Position numbers and translations under genes: made by a program | In this document: one piece after another, positions 48,736 to 57,276 of the stretch | Layout of the letters: every line of letters starts with the position of its first letter | How positions within the stretch are numbered: the stretch's first letter is position 1 | NCBI RefSeq assembly: GCF_000172635.2 | Contig: NC_018632.1 | Span: 3,100,001 to 3,164,000 of the forward strand | From: Alteromonas macleodii ATCC 27126 | GTDB taxonomy: Bacteria; Pseudomonadota; Gammaproteobacteria; Enterobacterales; Alteromonadaceae | Direction: 5' to 3' | Length of the DNA stretch: 64,000 nucleotides | Notes under the pieces: model-generated | What the model was told of the DNA's origin: nothing | The model's database searches: none | Seen by the model: only the letters and a program-made list of their open reading frames with translations

Positions 48736-49413
48736 TTATACAACGTCTATTTTTACAGCGCTTTTATTTTTTAGGGAGCTTTCCCCAAACCGAACCTGCA
48801 TCACTTTTTTCACTGGCGACACTTTAGAATTGGTGTTTTTGCCAGCCGCTTCTTTTTGTTTACTAGCGCCTTTATTAAATGAGCCTGACTTAGTACCAGA
48901 AGTGCTTGGGCTATCTGATTTTTTAGGCGAAGTTTGTCGCGTGGACTCCGGTCGATATTTTTTCACCATACCTTGCAACAAATTGCGAACCACTTGATCG
49001 CCAGCAGGTTTAAAGTTGCGATGGTCTGGCTTTCTAAAAAACGCCGACAGCTCACCTTTACTCATTCTAAAGTCTGCTAATTTAAGCACCGCTATCATAT
49101 CGTCATCTTTATAACTCATCGCAATACGGATTTTGCGCAGTACTTCATTATTACTTAATCGCTCTTTTGGCCCCAGCTCTTGAGGCATTTGCCCTTCTTG
49201 ACGACCACGATTTTTAATAATCAATCCATCTAGAAACAGCGCAATAATCTTATCGCGACACGGCAGATAGCCCTCTTCGCCTTCCCGCTTCATCACAGCA
49301 TGTAAATAATCAATTTCCATGTCGTAGTTCACTAATTTAAAAATACTTATAGCGGCGGTATCGTTGATAGCTAATGCATAACGAAGGCGACGTAGAACAT
49401 CGTTGTGGATCAT
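48736..49413 (-). CDS. DUF1456 (YehS-like) protein with basic C-terminal extension
   Basis: A 225-residue protein with two DUF1456 units: MIHNDVLRRLRYALAINDTAAISIFKLVNYDMEIDYLHAVMKREGEEGYLPCRDKIIALFLDGLI (1-65) and LSNNEVLRKIRIAMSYKDDDMIAVLKLADFRMSKGELSAFFRKPDHRNFKPAGDQVVRNLLQGM (about 86-150). After them comes a 70-residue Lys/Ser/Thr-rich tail (SPKKSDSPSTSGTKSGSFNKG, and so on) not usual in YehS. The start at 49413 is fixed by the domain start; an upstream frame of 61 codons is not part of it. Function unknown, possibly nucleic-acid binding from the tail. Confidence 0.87.
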   Translation of the reverse strand: MIHNDVLRRLRYALAINDTAAISIFKLVNYDMEIDYLHAVMKREGEEGYLPCRDKIIALFLDGLIIKNRGRQEGQMPQELGPKERLSNNEVLRKIRIAMSYKDDDMIAVLKLADFRMSKGELSAFFRKPDHRNFKPAGDQVVRNLLQGMVKKYRPESTRQTSPKKSDSPSTSGTKSGSFNKGASKQKEAAGKNTNSKVSPVKKVMQVRFGESSLKNKSAVKIDVV

Positions 49414-49656
49414 GAAAATGGGCCTGAAAAGTGGAGTAGCCAATAATTGGTATGGATTACAGTGTAGCGCTACGTGCGCTTTCGCATATTTTACACTACT
49501 TGGCCATTTGCATCTATCGCTGGCTGTCGGGTGCGTAATTTCTACCAACACATAGTGAAACCAAATTAACGTACTTGGCGTAACGACATTGTACATCTGG
49601 TTTCGCTCATTTCATCGGCGTACCGAAATTGAGCTCATTGGTAGAAGGATACTTCC

Positions 49657-50166
49657 ATGGCAACATTAAATCTCAACGGGAAAGACGTCAGTCTTCCCGA
49701 TGATCCACGAACGACTTTGTTAGATTTTCTCCACCAGCATTTATCACTTTTTGGCACCAAAAAAGGTTGTGACCACGGACAATGTGGTGCTTGTACCGTT
49801 ATCGCTGACGGCAAGCGTATTAATGCATGCTTAGTGTTTGCATTCCAGTTAGAAGGCGCTGAAGTCACAACTATTGAAGGCATCGGTGAAGGTGAGAGTC
49901 TTCATCCGCTGCAAAAAGCTTTTATCGAGCGTGACGCTTTTCAGTGTGGCTATTGCACATCTGGTCAAATATGTTCAGGCGTATCCCTACTTAGGGAAAT
50001 GAAAAATGAAGACCCTAGCGCAGTTACTTATAGTCAAACTCGTCACAGTAAAGCTTCATTGAAAGAAGATATCAGCGAACGCATGAGCGGTAACCTATGC
50101 CGCTGCGGCGCCTACCCTAATATTGTGGATGCTATAACCGATGTCATTGCTTTGGAGAGACAATAA
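49657..50166 (+). CDS. Molybdenum hydroxylase, [2Fe-2S] subunit
   Basis: A 169-residue iron-sulfur subunit of an aldehyde/xanthine-type molybdenum hydroxylase. Plant-type ferredoxin ligands are in KGCDHGQCGACTV (about 43-55, with the fourth Cys at NACLVF), and the second cluster is in CGYCTSGQICSG (about 98-109) and GNLCRCGAYPNI (about 145-156). It lacks the Tat leader of periplasmic YagT/PaoA-type enzymes, so the complex is cytoplasmic. GAAGGA precedes the ATG. Its stop codon overlaps the start of the FAD subunit (TAATG). Confidence 0.93.
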   Translation: MATLNLNGKDVSLPDDPRTTLLDFLHQHLSLFGTKKGCDHGQCGACTVIADGKRINACLVFAFQLEGAEVTTIEGIGEGESLHPLQKAFIERDAFQCGYCTSGQICSGVSLLREMKNEDPSAVTYSQTRHSKASLKEDISERMSGNLCRCGAYPNIVDAITDVIALERQ

Positions 50167-51191
50167 TGCAGCCATTCACTCTTCATCATTATAACGGCGA
50201 AAAGCCGTTGAGTAGCCTGCCCCTGGACACAACATCACGTTTTTTGGCCGGAGGTACAAACCTAATAGATTTAATGAAACTACAGGTAGAAACGCCTAAA
50301 ACATTAGTAAGTCTTGCGAAATGGGATAAAGCTAACACTATCAGCGAAGATGACAATTACTATTATATTGGCGCCATGGTGACTAATTCTGACTTAGCGA
50401 AGTTCGCTCACACGCAGCCCAATGTGTCTTTACTTGCGCAAGCTTTATTAAGCGGTGCAACAGTTCAACTTAGAAATAGGGCAACCACTGCAGGCAATTT
50501 GCTACAACGCACCCGCTGTTATTATTTTTACGACACCACAAAAGCCTGTAATAAACGAGAGCCAGGCACTGGCTGTAGCGCATATAACAGCGTGAATAGA
50601 ATTCATGCCATATTTGGCACTAGCGAGAGCTGTATCGCCACACACCCTTCCGACATGGCCGTAGCCATGATTGCGCTTAACGCACAGGTACATACGCAGC
50701 AACCTGATGGCAACACGCGTCAAATCGCGCTACGAGATTTCTACCGTGAACCTGGCGACACGCCGCACATAGAAACCCAATTAGACGAAGATGAACTCAT
50801 TACCCATGTCAGCATAAAGAAAAAAGCAAACGGTACTCAGTACTATCACAAAGTACGCGACCGTTCTTCCTATGCGTTTGCACTCGTTTCTGTTGCGGCT
50901 GGTTCGAAAATTGAAGATGGTCGTTTTAAAGACCTTTCTCTCGCCTTTGGTGGTGTGGGCACCAAGCCTTGGTATCCGCAAAAAGCAATCAGTTTTCTTG
51001 AAGGCGCGGAACCAACCCAAGAAGTCATATTGCAAGCCGCGGAAGCTGAGTTATCCGAAGCAAAAACGTTTGGCAGTAATGACTTTAAACCAGAACTATT
51101 GCGCAGGACGTTAACAAAAGTGCTTTTAGAGTTAGCAGAACATCAGGTAAAGCACCTAGGACATGAAGGAGCTTTATATGACAACGCATAA
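50166..51191 (+). CDS. Molybdenum hydroxylase, FAD subunit (PaoB/YagS-like)
   Basis: A 341-residue FAD-binding subunit. FAD contacts are in RFLAGGTNLIDLMKL (about 21-35) and TTAGNLLQRTRCYYFYD (about 107-123). The cysteines in RTRCYYFYDTTKACNKREPGTGC form the extra [4Fe-4S] cluster site seen in PaoB/YagS-type subunits but not in plain xanthine dehydrogenases. The CO-dehydrogenase-type C-terminal domain is at about 240-340. It overlaps the [2Fe-2S] subunit stop by one base and the large subunit by about 14 bases. Confidence 0.92.
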   Translation: MQPFTLHHYNGEKPLSSLPLDTTSRFLAGGTNLIDLMKLQVETPKTLVSLAKWDKANTISEDDNYYYIGAMVTNSDLAKFAHTQPNVSLLAQALLSGATVQLRNRATTAGNLLQRTRCYYFYDTTKACNKREPGTGCSAYNSVNRIHAIFGTSESCIATHPSDMAVAMIALNAQVHTQQPDGNTRQIALRDFYREPGDTPHIETQLDEDELITHVSIKKKANGTQYYHKVRDRSSYAFALVSVAAGSKIEDGRFKDLSLAFGGVGTKPWYPQKAISFLEGAEPTQEVILQAAEAELSEAKTFGSNDFKPELLRRTLTKVLLELAEHQVKHLGHEGALYDNA

Positions 51192-53388
51192 TGCCAAAAC
51201 TGTAGGGACGCCAGTTAATCGAGTTGATGGTTCAGCAAAGGTGTCAGGTCAAGCAAGGTACGCTGCGGAGCATATGAGCGATCGCACTCCTTTGATAGGC
51301 TGGGTTGTATCAAGTGATACTGCCGTAGGTAAAATCACATCCCTTAATACAGAGCAAGCGGAACAGGCCGAAGGCGTACATGCAGTTATCACGTATAAAA
51401 ATGCAGGTACTCTTAAGCCATTTAGCAAGCCTGCAGATGAAAGCAGGTTTACTCAAAGTCGCGCCGTACTTAATGAACCTCACATTCGTCATTTCGGTGC
51501 TCCGGTCGCTCTAGTTATTGCTGATACGTTGGAGCAAGCACGCTATGCCGCAAGTCTAGTAACCTTCACCATAGACGGTGAAATACCAGATTTGCTGACA
51601 GAATTCGATGATGCAACGCAAAAACCAGCGTCGCTAGATGGTGGGTTTGAGGCAGATGCGTCTAGCGGTGATAAACCGCAGCAAAGTGATATTCAAGCAA
51701 GCATTAACGAAACTTATACTACACCAAGCCAAATCTCTGCCGCTATGGAGCCTCATGCCACGGTTGCCGACTTTAAAGATGGAAAGCTTGAGGTCTATTG
51801 TAGCGTTCAGATTATAGCGACGGCTGTTGAGGCGCTTGCGATTACGCTTGAAATGGATGCAGCAGACATCGTAGTGCAGAGCCCCTTTGTAGGTGGCGGG
51901 TTTGGCTCTAAGCTAGGTCTTCATTACGATGCAACGCTCGCTTGTATAGGGGCCAGGTATTTAGAGCGAGCTGTCAAAGTGGTGTTAAGCAGGCGTCAGG
52001 TCTTTTATAACACCCCTCATCGAGGGCACAGCATACAGAAAATTAGCCTTGCTTCTGGTGATGAGCACGCACTGTTAAGCGTACAACACAAAAGCGCTAT
52101 GCCAAAAGCCAAGGGCTATGAGTTTGCCGAAGCAACAGGGGCTGGCGCACGGGTTACCTATAAATCTCAGTTCATTGAAAGTACGCATAGGGTCAAAGAC
52201 GTAGACCTGCCGCTTATCGACTCTACCCGTTCTCCTGGAGACGCCATTGGCTCCCTTGCTTTTGAATCGGCCATTGATGAACTTGCCCACGAAGCTGGTG
52301 TCGACCCGCTTACGTTTCGCATAAAAAACCTGCCGGTAGTTCACCCTATGAAAGGCACGCGGTTTACCACCCACAACTTAGGTGAGTGCCTTCGTCAAGG
52401 CGCGCAAAACTTCAAGTGGCAGCATAAAACACAGCCCACACCGGGTAAACAAATCGGCCATGGCGTAGCGAGTGCTATGCGTATGAATGTGCTGGTGGAA
52501 AGTTCCGCTGAAGTGGAATTGAGTGCTACCGGTGAGGTAACGGTTCGCACTGATATGACAGATATTGGTACAGGCACCTACACTATTCTCACACAAATTG
52601 CCGCCGATACTTTAAATACGTCGGTAGACAATGTCACAGTAAAACTCGGTGATAGCCGCTACCCTGCTTCATGTGGTTCAGGTGGCTCATTTGGCGCAGC
52701 AAGCTCTGGTTCGGCGGTTAAAAAAGCCTGTGAAGCGCTTATTGCGAATATTAAAAGCTCACTTCCCCCAGCCCTTAGCCAAGCTGAAGTACAAATTTTA
52801 GATGGGCAAATAAAGTTAGTCTCGATTGCACAAGGTGATGATGAAGTAAGTAGTCCGGTATTACTCGCCAACTTTATGTCCGACAGCGACTTCCCCATAA
52901 CAGCAACCGGTAAAGTATCCGAGGATGACACCAGCGATGATGAGCAGTATTCATGTGGCGCTCATTTCGCGGAAGTAGAGGTAGATGAATACACGGGTGA
53001 AGTTAGGCTACTTCGCCAATACGGTATGTTCAGCGCGGGGCAAATCTTGAATATGAAAACAGCTGCATCTCAAATAAAAGGGGGAATGGTATGGGGCGCT
53101 GGCTACGCACTTACTGAAGGGATCCATCACCATAGAGACACGGCAAGCTTTGTAAATCCAGATTTTGGTGAATATCATGTGGCAGTCAATCGGGACATTG
53201 CCGAAGTTAGCCTGGATTTCTTACAAGAGGCAGATTATGCCGCATCGCCAGTGGGTGCAAAAGGTATTGGTGAACTAGGCATTACTGGAGCAGGCGCCGC
53301 CATCGCTAACGCAATTTATGATGCATGCAAAGTGAGAGTACGAGACTTTCCCATTACCATGGATAAAATAATCGCAGGTAAAAACTAA
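51178..53388 (+). CDS. Molybdenum hydroxylase, molybdopterin subunit (PaoC/YagR-like)
   Basis: A 736-residue catalytic subunit that binds molybdopterin cofactor, oxidising an aldehyde or N-heterocycle. Motifs: GTPVNRVDGSAKVSGQARYAAE at the N-terminus, VGGGFGSKLGLHYDATLA (about 234-251), RSPGDAIGSLAFESAIDELAHEAGVDPLTFR (about 344-374), CGSGGSFGAASSGSAVKKA (about 493-511), and the catalytic glutamate in GAKGIGELGITGAGAAIANAI (about 694-714). The ATG at 51178 is chosen because AAGGAG lies seven to eight bases before it. No chaperone of the XdhC/PaoD type is nearby. It ends at a GC-rich terminator. Confidence 0.93.
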   Translation: MTTHNAKTVGTPVNRVDGSAKVSGQARYAAEHMSDRTPLIGWVVSSDTAVGKITSLNTEQAEQAEGVHAVITYKNAGTLKPFSKPADESRFTQSRAVLNEPHIRHFGAPVALVIADTLEQARYAASLVTFTIDGEIPDLLTEFDDATQKPASLDGGFEADASSGDKPQQSDIQASINETYTTPSQISAAMEPHATVADFKDGKLEVYCSVQIIATAVEALAITLEMDAADIVVQSPFVGGGFGSKLGLHYDATLACIGARYLERAVKVVLSRRQVFYNTPHRGHSIQKISLASGDEHALLSVQHKSAMPKAKGYEFAEATGAGARVTYKSQFIESTHRVKDVDLPLIDSTRSPGDAIGSLAFESAIDELAHEAGVDPLTFRIKNLPVVHPMKGTRFTTHNLGECLRQGAQNFKWQHKTQPTPGKQIGHGVASAMRMNVLVESSAEVELSATGEVTVRTDMTDIGTGTYTILTQIAADTLNTSVDNVTVKLGDSRYPASCGSGGSFGAASSGSAVKKACEALIANIKSSLPPALSQAEVQILDGQIKLVSIAQGDDEVSSPVLLANFMSDSDFPITATGKVSEDDTSDDEQYSCGAHFAEVEVDEYTGEVRLLRQYGMFSAGQILNMKTAASQIKGGMVWGAGYALTEGIHHHRDTASFVNPDFGEYHVAVNRDIAEVSLDFLQEADYAASPVGAKGIGELGITGAGAAIANAIYDACKVRVRDFPITMDKIIAGKN

Positions 53389-53813
53389 GCAAAAAAAGCG
53401 GCCTGACAAGGCCGCTTCACATTAAGAAGCTTTTTCATTATTGTTATCCAGTGTGTTTGATAGGGCTCAAAACCCTTTTTTAATTTGTAGTACTATCACT
53501 CTATAGCATTACTAATAAATGCTTAAAGTTACAATGTAACATACGACCAACTGCCCATTACAAAAGTTGAAAATATTGTGCACCGACTTAACATTACTTA
53601 ATATCTTGATGGTCATTAGCCAGTGCATTTTTTCAAAAAGTAGTTTAGCCCTACCGACTCAACCTGTACATTTATTCAACAAATCGTATATTATCCAATC
53701 TGGATCTTTGTTTTACTATTCAGGGCGTCAGCCTAAGAATACTGATACTGATTCACAGGATTCAAATAGACACGAAAAAGCTTAAAGGCTCGAAGGGAAT
53801 ACATAAAAATAAT
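53389..53813. other. Intergenic region between molybdenum hydroxylase and ABC operons
   Basis: About 425 bases, AT-rich after the terminator. A 72-codon frame starting with TTG at 53567 has a vaguely signal-like N-terminus but no ribosome-binding site or recognisable motif and is not called. The ABC operon promoter must lie here. Confidence 0.45.
53396..53417 (+). terminator. Terminator after the molybdenum hydroxylase operon
   Basis: AAGCGGCC and GGCCGCTT form a perfect 8-bp GC-rich stem with a six-base loop, eight bases past the stop codon. The T-run is weak on the plus strand but an A-run precedes it. Confidence 0.65.
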
Positions 53814-55424
53814 ATGCGGATTAGACATCTAACAATTTTACTCGTCGTTGCCAGCGTTCTACTTAGTGCCTGCACACCTTCACAACCTACAAACAAAATT
53901 CTGATCAGTGGTCCTTTTGAACCAGTCAATAACGACCCGGCAAGTACCGGCTACATGTTTACACGAATGCAAATTCTGGAAACTCTCATAGACGTGGATA
54001 ACCAAGGTCAGCTTATCCCAGGACTTGCTAGCTCATGGTCAAATGATGAGGACTTTACTGTTTGGACATTTAATTTACGTCCTGATGTGTATTTTCATGA
54101 CGGCACGTTAATGACCGCCGACGCCGTCTACAAAAGCCTTTCGGTCGCGTTTGGTAAACCAACGCCATTTTCAAAAGATATGATCGCCAACATGGAGGTA
54201 GTATCAGAATATTCTATCAAGTTCACCTTGAACCAAAGTTACCGTCCTTTCCCTTCCCTGTTAAGTAATTATGCAACTGCGATCGTGGCACCTGCTACCT
54301 TCGGCAAGTTCAATCGAATTAAAACCTTAATAGGTACAGGCCCCTATCAGATTACGCACTTTGAACCACCCCACAATATTACAACCACGCGCTTTGACAA
54401 TTATTGGGGCGAGCCCGCTGTTATTGAAAACGTTGAGTACGTAACGGGTCACCGCTCTGAAACGCGGGCGCTTATGGTACGAACGGGGCAAGCAGATATT
54501 GTGTACAACCTCGACCCTGCCGCGGTTAGCATGTTGCGCACTGACTCTAACGTAAACGTGTTTAGCGATAGGATCCCTCGCACCACTTTAGTTAAGTTAA
54601 ATAGCGGCCACCCTATCCTCTCAGATGTAAAAGTAAGGCAAGCATTGAGTTTAGCGATTGACAGAAAAGGCATTGCATCTGGCGTAATGCGTATATCGAA
54701 TATCTCTGCTGATCAGCTATTTGGCCCAAATATTCGAGACTGGCATATTCGTTCTACTGCCACAGATAATGCTACCAATACTATTTCAATGGGTGACGCT
54801 GACAATAATTCAACAATTAAAAATAGCGTTGAAAATGGCGACTTATTATTAAATAGGAAAAAAGCGGCACAGCTGCTAACCGACGCGGGATGGTTAGTAG
54901 GTGAGGATGGCGTGCGCTACAAAGATGGCTCACCTTTAACGCTTGATATGATTACCTATGCCAATCGGCCAGAACTCATTACCATTGCCACGGCAATTCA
55001 AGATCAGTGGGCTAGCATTGGAGTGAAGCTCTCTGTCCATATGGAAAATGTAAGTGCCATTCCTTCAGGGCATGCTGATGGCACATTACAAACTGCACTT
55101 ATGGCGCGTAACTTTGCTAACATCCCAGACCCTCTCGGTATAATGCTGGCTGACTTTTCTTCAAAAGAAGGCGGCGATTGGGGGCCAATGAACTGGCAAA
55201 ATGAAAAAGTGTTTAGCGATTTAAAGACCTTGAGTCACACCACGGATGAACACGCTTACAAATCGTTGATATCATCAATTATGCAAGAAGTTCAGCAAGA
55301 CGTCCCTCTTATCCCCGTTATGTACTATGTGCAGCAAACCGCGACATCTAGCCGACTAAGAAACTTCAGCTTCGACCCTTACGAGCGTTCTTTTCGCGTA
55401 TCTCAAATGAGAATAGCCCCATAA
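53814..55424 (+). CDS. ABC importer solute-binding lipoprotein (SBP_bac_5 family)
   Basis: A 536-residue cluster-C solute-binding protein for peptides, nickel or similar ligands. The lipoprotein signal ends in LLSACTPS (Cys about 20). Family blocks: MQILETLIDVDNQGQLIPGLASSWSNDEDFTVWTFNLRPDVYFHDG (about 52-97), IGTGPYQI (about 172), KVRQALSLAIDRKGIASGVM (about 276-295) and AAQLLTDAGW (about 352-361). The pattern is close to both NikA and DppA; no diagnostic ligand residues can be assigned by eye. It opens a four-gene operon; the next gene starts two bases after its stop codon. Confidence 0.92.
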   Translation: MRIRHLTILLVVASVLLSACTPSQPTNKILISGPFEPVNNDPASTGYMFTRMQILETLIDVDNQGQLIPGLASSWSNDEDFTVWTFNLRPDVYFHDGTLMTADAVYKSLSVAFGKPTPFSKDMIANMEVVSEYSIKFTLNQSYRPFPSLLSNYATAIVAPATFGKFNRIKTLIGTGPYQITHFEPPHNITTTRFDNYWGEPAVIENVEYVTGHRSETRALMVRTGQADIVYNLDPAAVSMLRTDSNVNVFSDRIPRTTLVKLNSGHPILSDVKVRQALSLAIDRKGIASGVMRISNISADQLFGPNIRDWHIRSTATDNATNTISMGDADNNSTIKNSVENGDLLLNRKKAAQLLTDAGWLVGEDGVRYKDGSPLTLDMITYANRPELITIATAIQDQWASIGVKLSVHMENVSAIPSGHADGTLQTALMARNFANIPDPLGIMLADFSSKEGGDWGPMNWQNEKVFSDLKTLSHTTDEHAYKSLISSIMQEVQQDVPLIPVMYYVQQTATSSRLRNFSFDPYERSFRVSQMRIAP

Positions 55425-55426
55425 TA

Positions 55427-56410
55427 ATGAGAAAAATCCTACTTCAACGGCTGCTTCAAGCTGTACTGATGGCGTGGAGTGTAGGCACACTCACATTTAT
55501 TATAACCCGTTCATTACCTGGAGATATGGCTTACAAAATAGCGGCTGGCCGCTACGGTGACGATGCGGTAAGCACAAGTGCCGCTAACGCCGTAGCAGAA
55601 GAACTTGGTCTGCACAGAAGCGCTTTCGAGCAGTACGTCAGCTGGATGACTGATTTAGCCTCTCTGGATTTAGGCAATAGCTTGGTCACGGGTGCCCCCA
55701 TTGTTGTTGAGCTACAAAATCAGCTTTCTTACACCCTTGTTCTCGCTGGACTCGCTATTCTGGTATCCGCATTAATTGCGTTTCCTCTCGGAATTTATAG
55801 CGGCATCAGAAGCGCTCGAAAAAGTGAAAATACTCCTAAGAGCCGTGCTTCTCTTTTTGATAAAACAGCATTAGTATTTTCCACGTTCGTGCGCTCTCAA
55901 CCGGTCTTTTGCTTGGGGCTAATTCTCATCTTTATTTTTGCACTAGAGCTCAACTGGCTACCGGTTGCGGGCTCTTCAGGCTTTGTCTATACCATATTAC
56001 CTGTAATGACCTTAGGGTTAAGCCTGGCGGCTATATCAAACCGCGTAATTCGCAATAGTACTGTTAATGCGGTTCAATCGGGTTACTTCCATTTCGCCAA
56101 GATAAAAGGGTTAAGCGCTCTAGAAGCGTTCAGGTGCCATGCGCTACCTAACATTGTAATACCTGCTCTAGCCTTCATGGGCATACAACTTATCGGGTTA
56201 ATTGAAGGCGTAATTATGATTGAAAGCCTTTTTGCTTGGCCCGGCATAGGACACGGACTTTCCCATGCTGTCTTTGCCCGTGACATCACTATGTTACAAG
56301 GCACAGCTTTGCTGATGGGCACGTTATTCGTATTGGTCAACACACTAGTCGATTTAAGTCAGTATGCACTCGACCCAAGGGTGAGGGAAAATCGAGGACA
56401 TAGCCAATGA
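55427..56410 (+). CDS. ABC importer permease 1 (DppB/NikB type)
   Basis: A 327-residue permease with about six helices. The N-terminal arm (RKILLQRLLQAVLMAWSVGTLTFIITRSLPGDMAY, 2-36) is typical of the first permease of peptide/nickel importers. The coupling EAA loop is AKIKGLSALEAFRCHALPNIVIPALAF (about 223-249). The gene starts two bases after the binding protein and overlaps the next by four bases. Confidence 0.93.
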   Translation: MRKILLQRLLQAVLMAWSVGTLTFIITRSLPGDMAYKIAAGRYGDDAVSTSAANAVAEELGLHRSAFEQYVSWMTDLASLDLGNSLVTGAPIVVELQNQLSYTLVLAGLAILVSALIAFPLGIYSGIRSARKSENTPKSRASLFDKTALVFSTFVRSQPVFCLGLILIFIFALELNWLPVAGSSGFVYTILPVMTLGLSLAAISNRVIRNSTVNAVQSGYFHFAKIKGLSALEAFRCHALPNIVIPALAFMGIQLIGLIEGVIMIESLFAWPGIGHGLSHAVFARDITMLQGTALLMGTLFVLVNTLVDLSQYALDPRVRENRGHSQ

Positions 56411-57276
56411 AGACATTCGCTTTACCTGTTGAAAAAGTGATTGGCTTTTCACTTTTGATGCTGCTCTTATTACTTGCGTTGGGCGAGCCTGTTCTATTGG
56501 GAACAAACGGCAATCAACAAAATTTAAAGCAAGTGCTCGAAGCCCCAAGTGCGCAACATTGGTTAGGTACAGATCAATTTGGACGCGACATGTTGGCCAG
56601 AATCTCAGAGGGTCTGCGCATATCACTTTCTCTCGCTGCACTGTGTGTACTAAGTTCATCAATCATTGGTGTGCTAACGGGCGTAATTGCAGCGTGGTGT
56701 AGAGGTTGGGTAGATACGACGTTGAATTTCATTGCCAATACGATATTGGCGCTCCCCGGACTGGTACTTATTCTTCTTTTCGCGGCGCTAGTACCAGGCT
56801 CTTTCATTATGCTGTATTTAGCCATTTCCTTAGTACTGGCCGTCGAGTACTTCAGGCTGGTACGTGCTATCACTCTACCAGTAGTGACAGGCCCTGCACT
56901 GGAAAACTCTGCGCTAATGGGTTTTCCAAAACGCTATTTATTTAGTAAGCATATATGGCCCGCCATTCGACAAGACGTGTTATCACTTGCTGCTTTTGGT
57001 GCCTCCTCCTCAATTATCGCCATGGCATCGGTGGGCTTCGTTTATGTTGGTTTAAAACCACCCAGCCCTGAGCTTGGGCTGATGATAGTTGAGCTTTTTC
57101 CATACTATCACGAAGCACCTTGGCTGCTCGCACAACCTATTTCCACCCTATTCGTTCTCGTACTGGGCTTTCACTTACTTTCTGCGAAGAGTGACAAAAC
57201 ACCTCGTTTAAATAAGTTCATTTTTGACAGCAGCAGTAGACTATCAAAGAGTGATGCATTGGAGCGCAAACTGTGA
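56407..57276 (+). CDS. ABC importer permease 2 (DppC/NikC type)
   Basis: A 289-residue permease. The segment HWLGTDQFGRDMLARISEGLRISLSLAA (about 51-78) is the standard DppC/NikC signature, with the EAA loop at NSALMGFPKRYLFSKHIWPAIRQDVLSLAAF (about 165-195). It overlaps the upstream permease (ATGA) and the downstream ATPase gene (GTGA) by four bases each, so the operon is tightly coupled. Confidence 0.93.
   Translation: MKTFALPVEKVIGFSLLMLLLLLALGEPVLLGTNGNQQNLKQVLEAPSAQHWLGTDQFGRDMLARISEGLRISLSLAALCVLSSSIIGVLTGVIAAWCRGWVDTTLNFIANTILALPGLVLILLFAALVPGSFIMLYLAISLVLAVEYFRLVRAITLPVVTGPALENSALMGFPKRYLFSKHIWPAIRQDVLSLAAFGASSSIIAMASVGFVYVGLKPPSPELGLMIVELFPYYHEAPWLLAQPISTLFVLVLGFHLLSAKSDKTPRLNKFIFDSSSRLSKSDALERKL

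Noticed and set aside
53567..53785. 72-codon frame before the ABC operon with a signal-like N-terminus
   Set aside because: Starts with TTG, has no ribosome-binding site and no family resemblance; probably non-coding leader.
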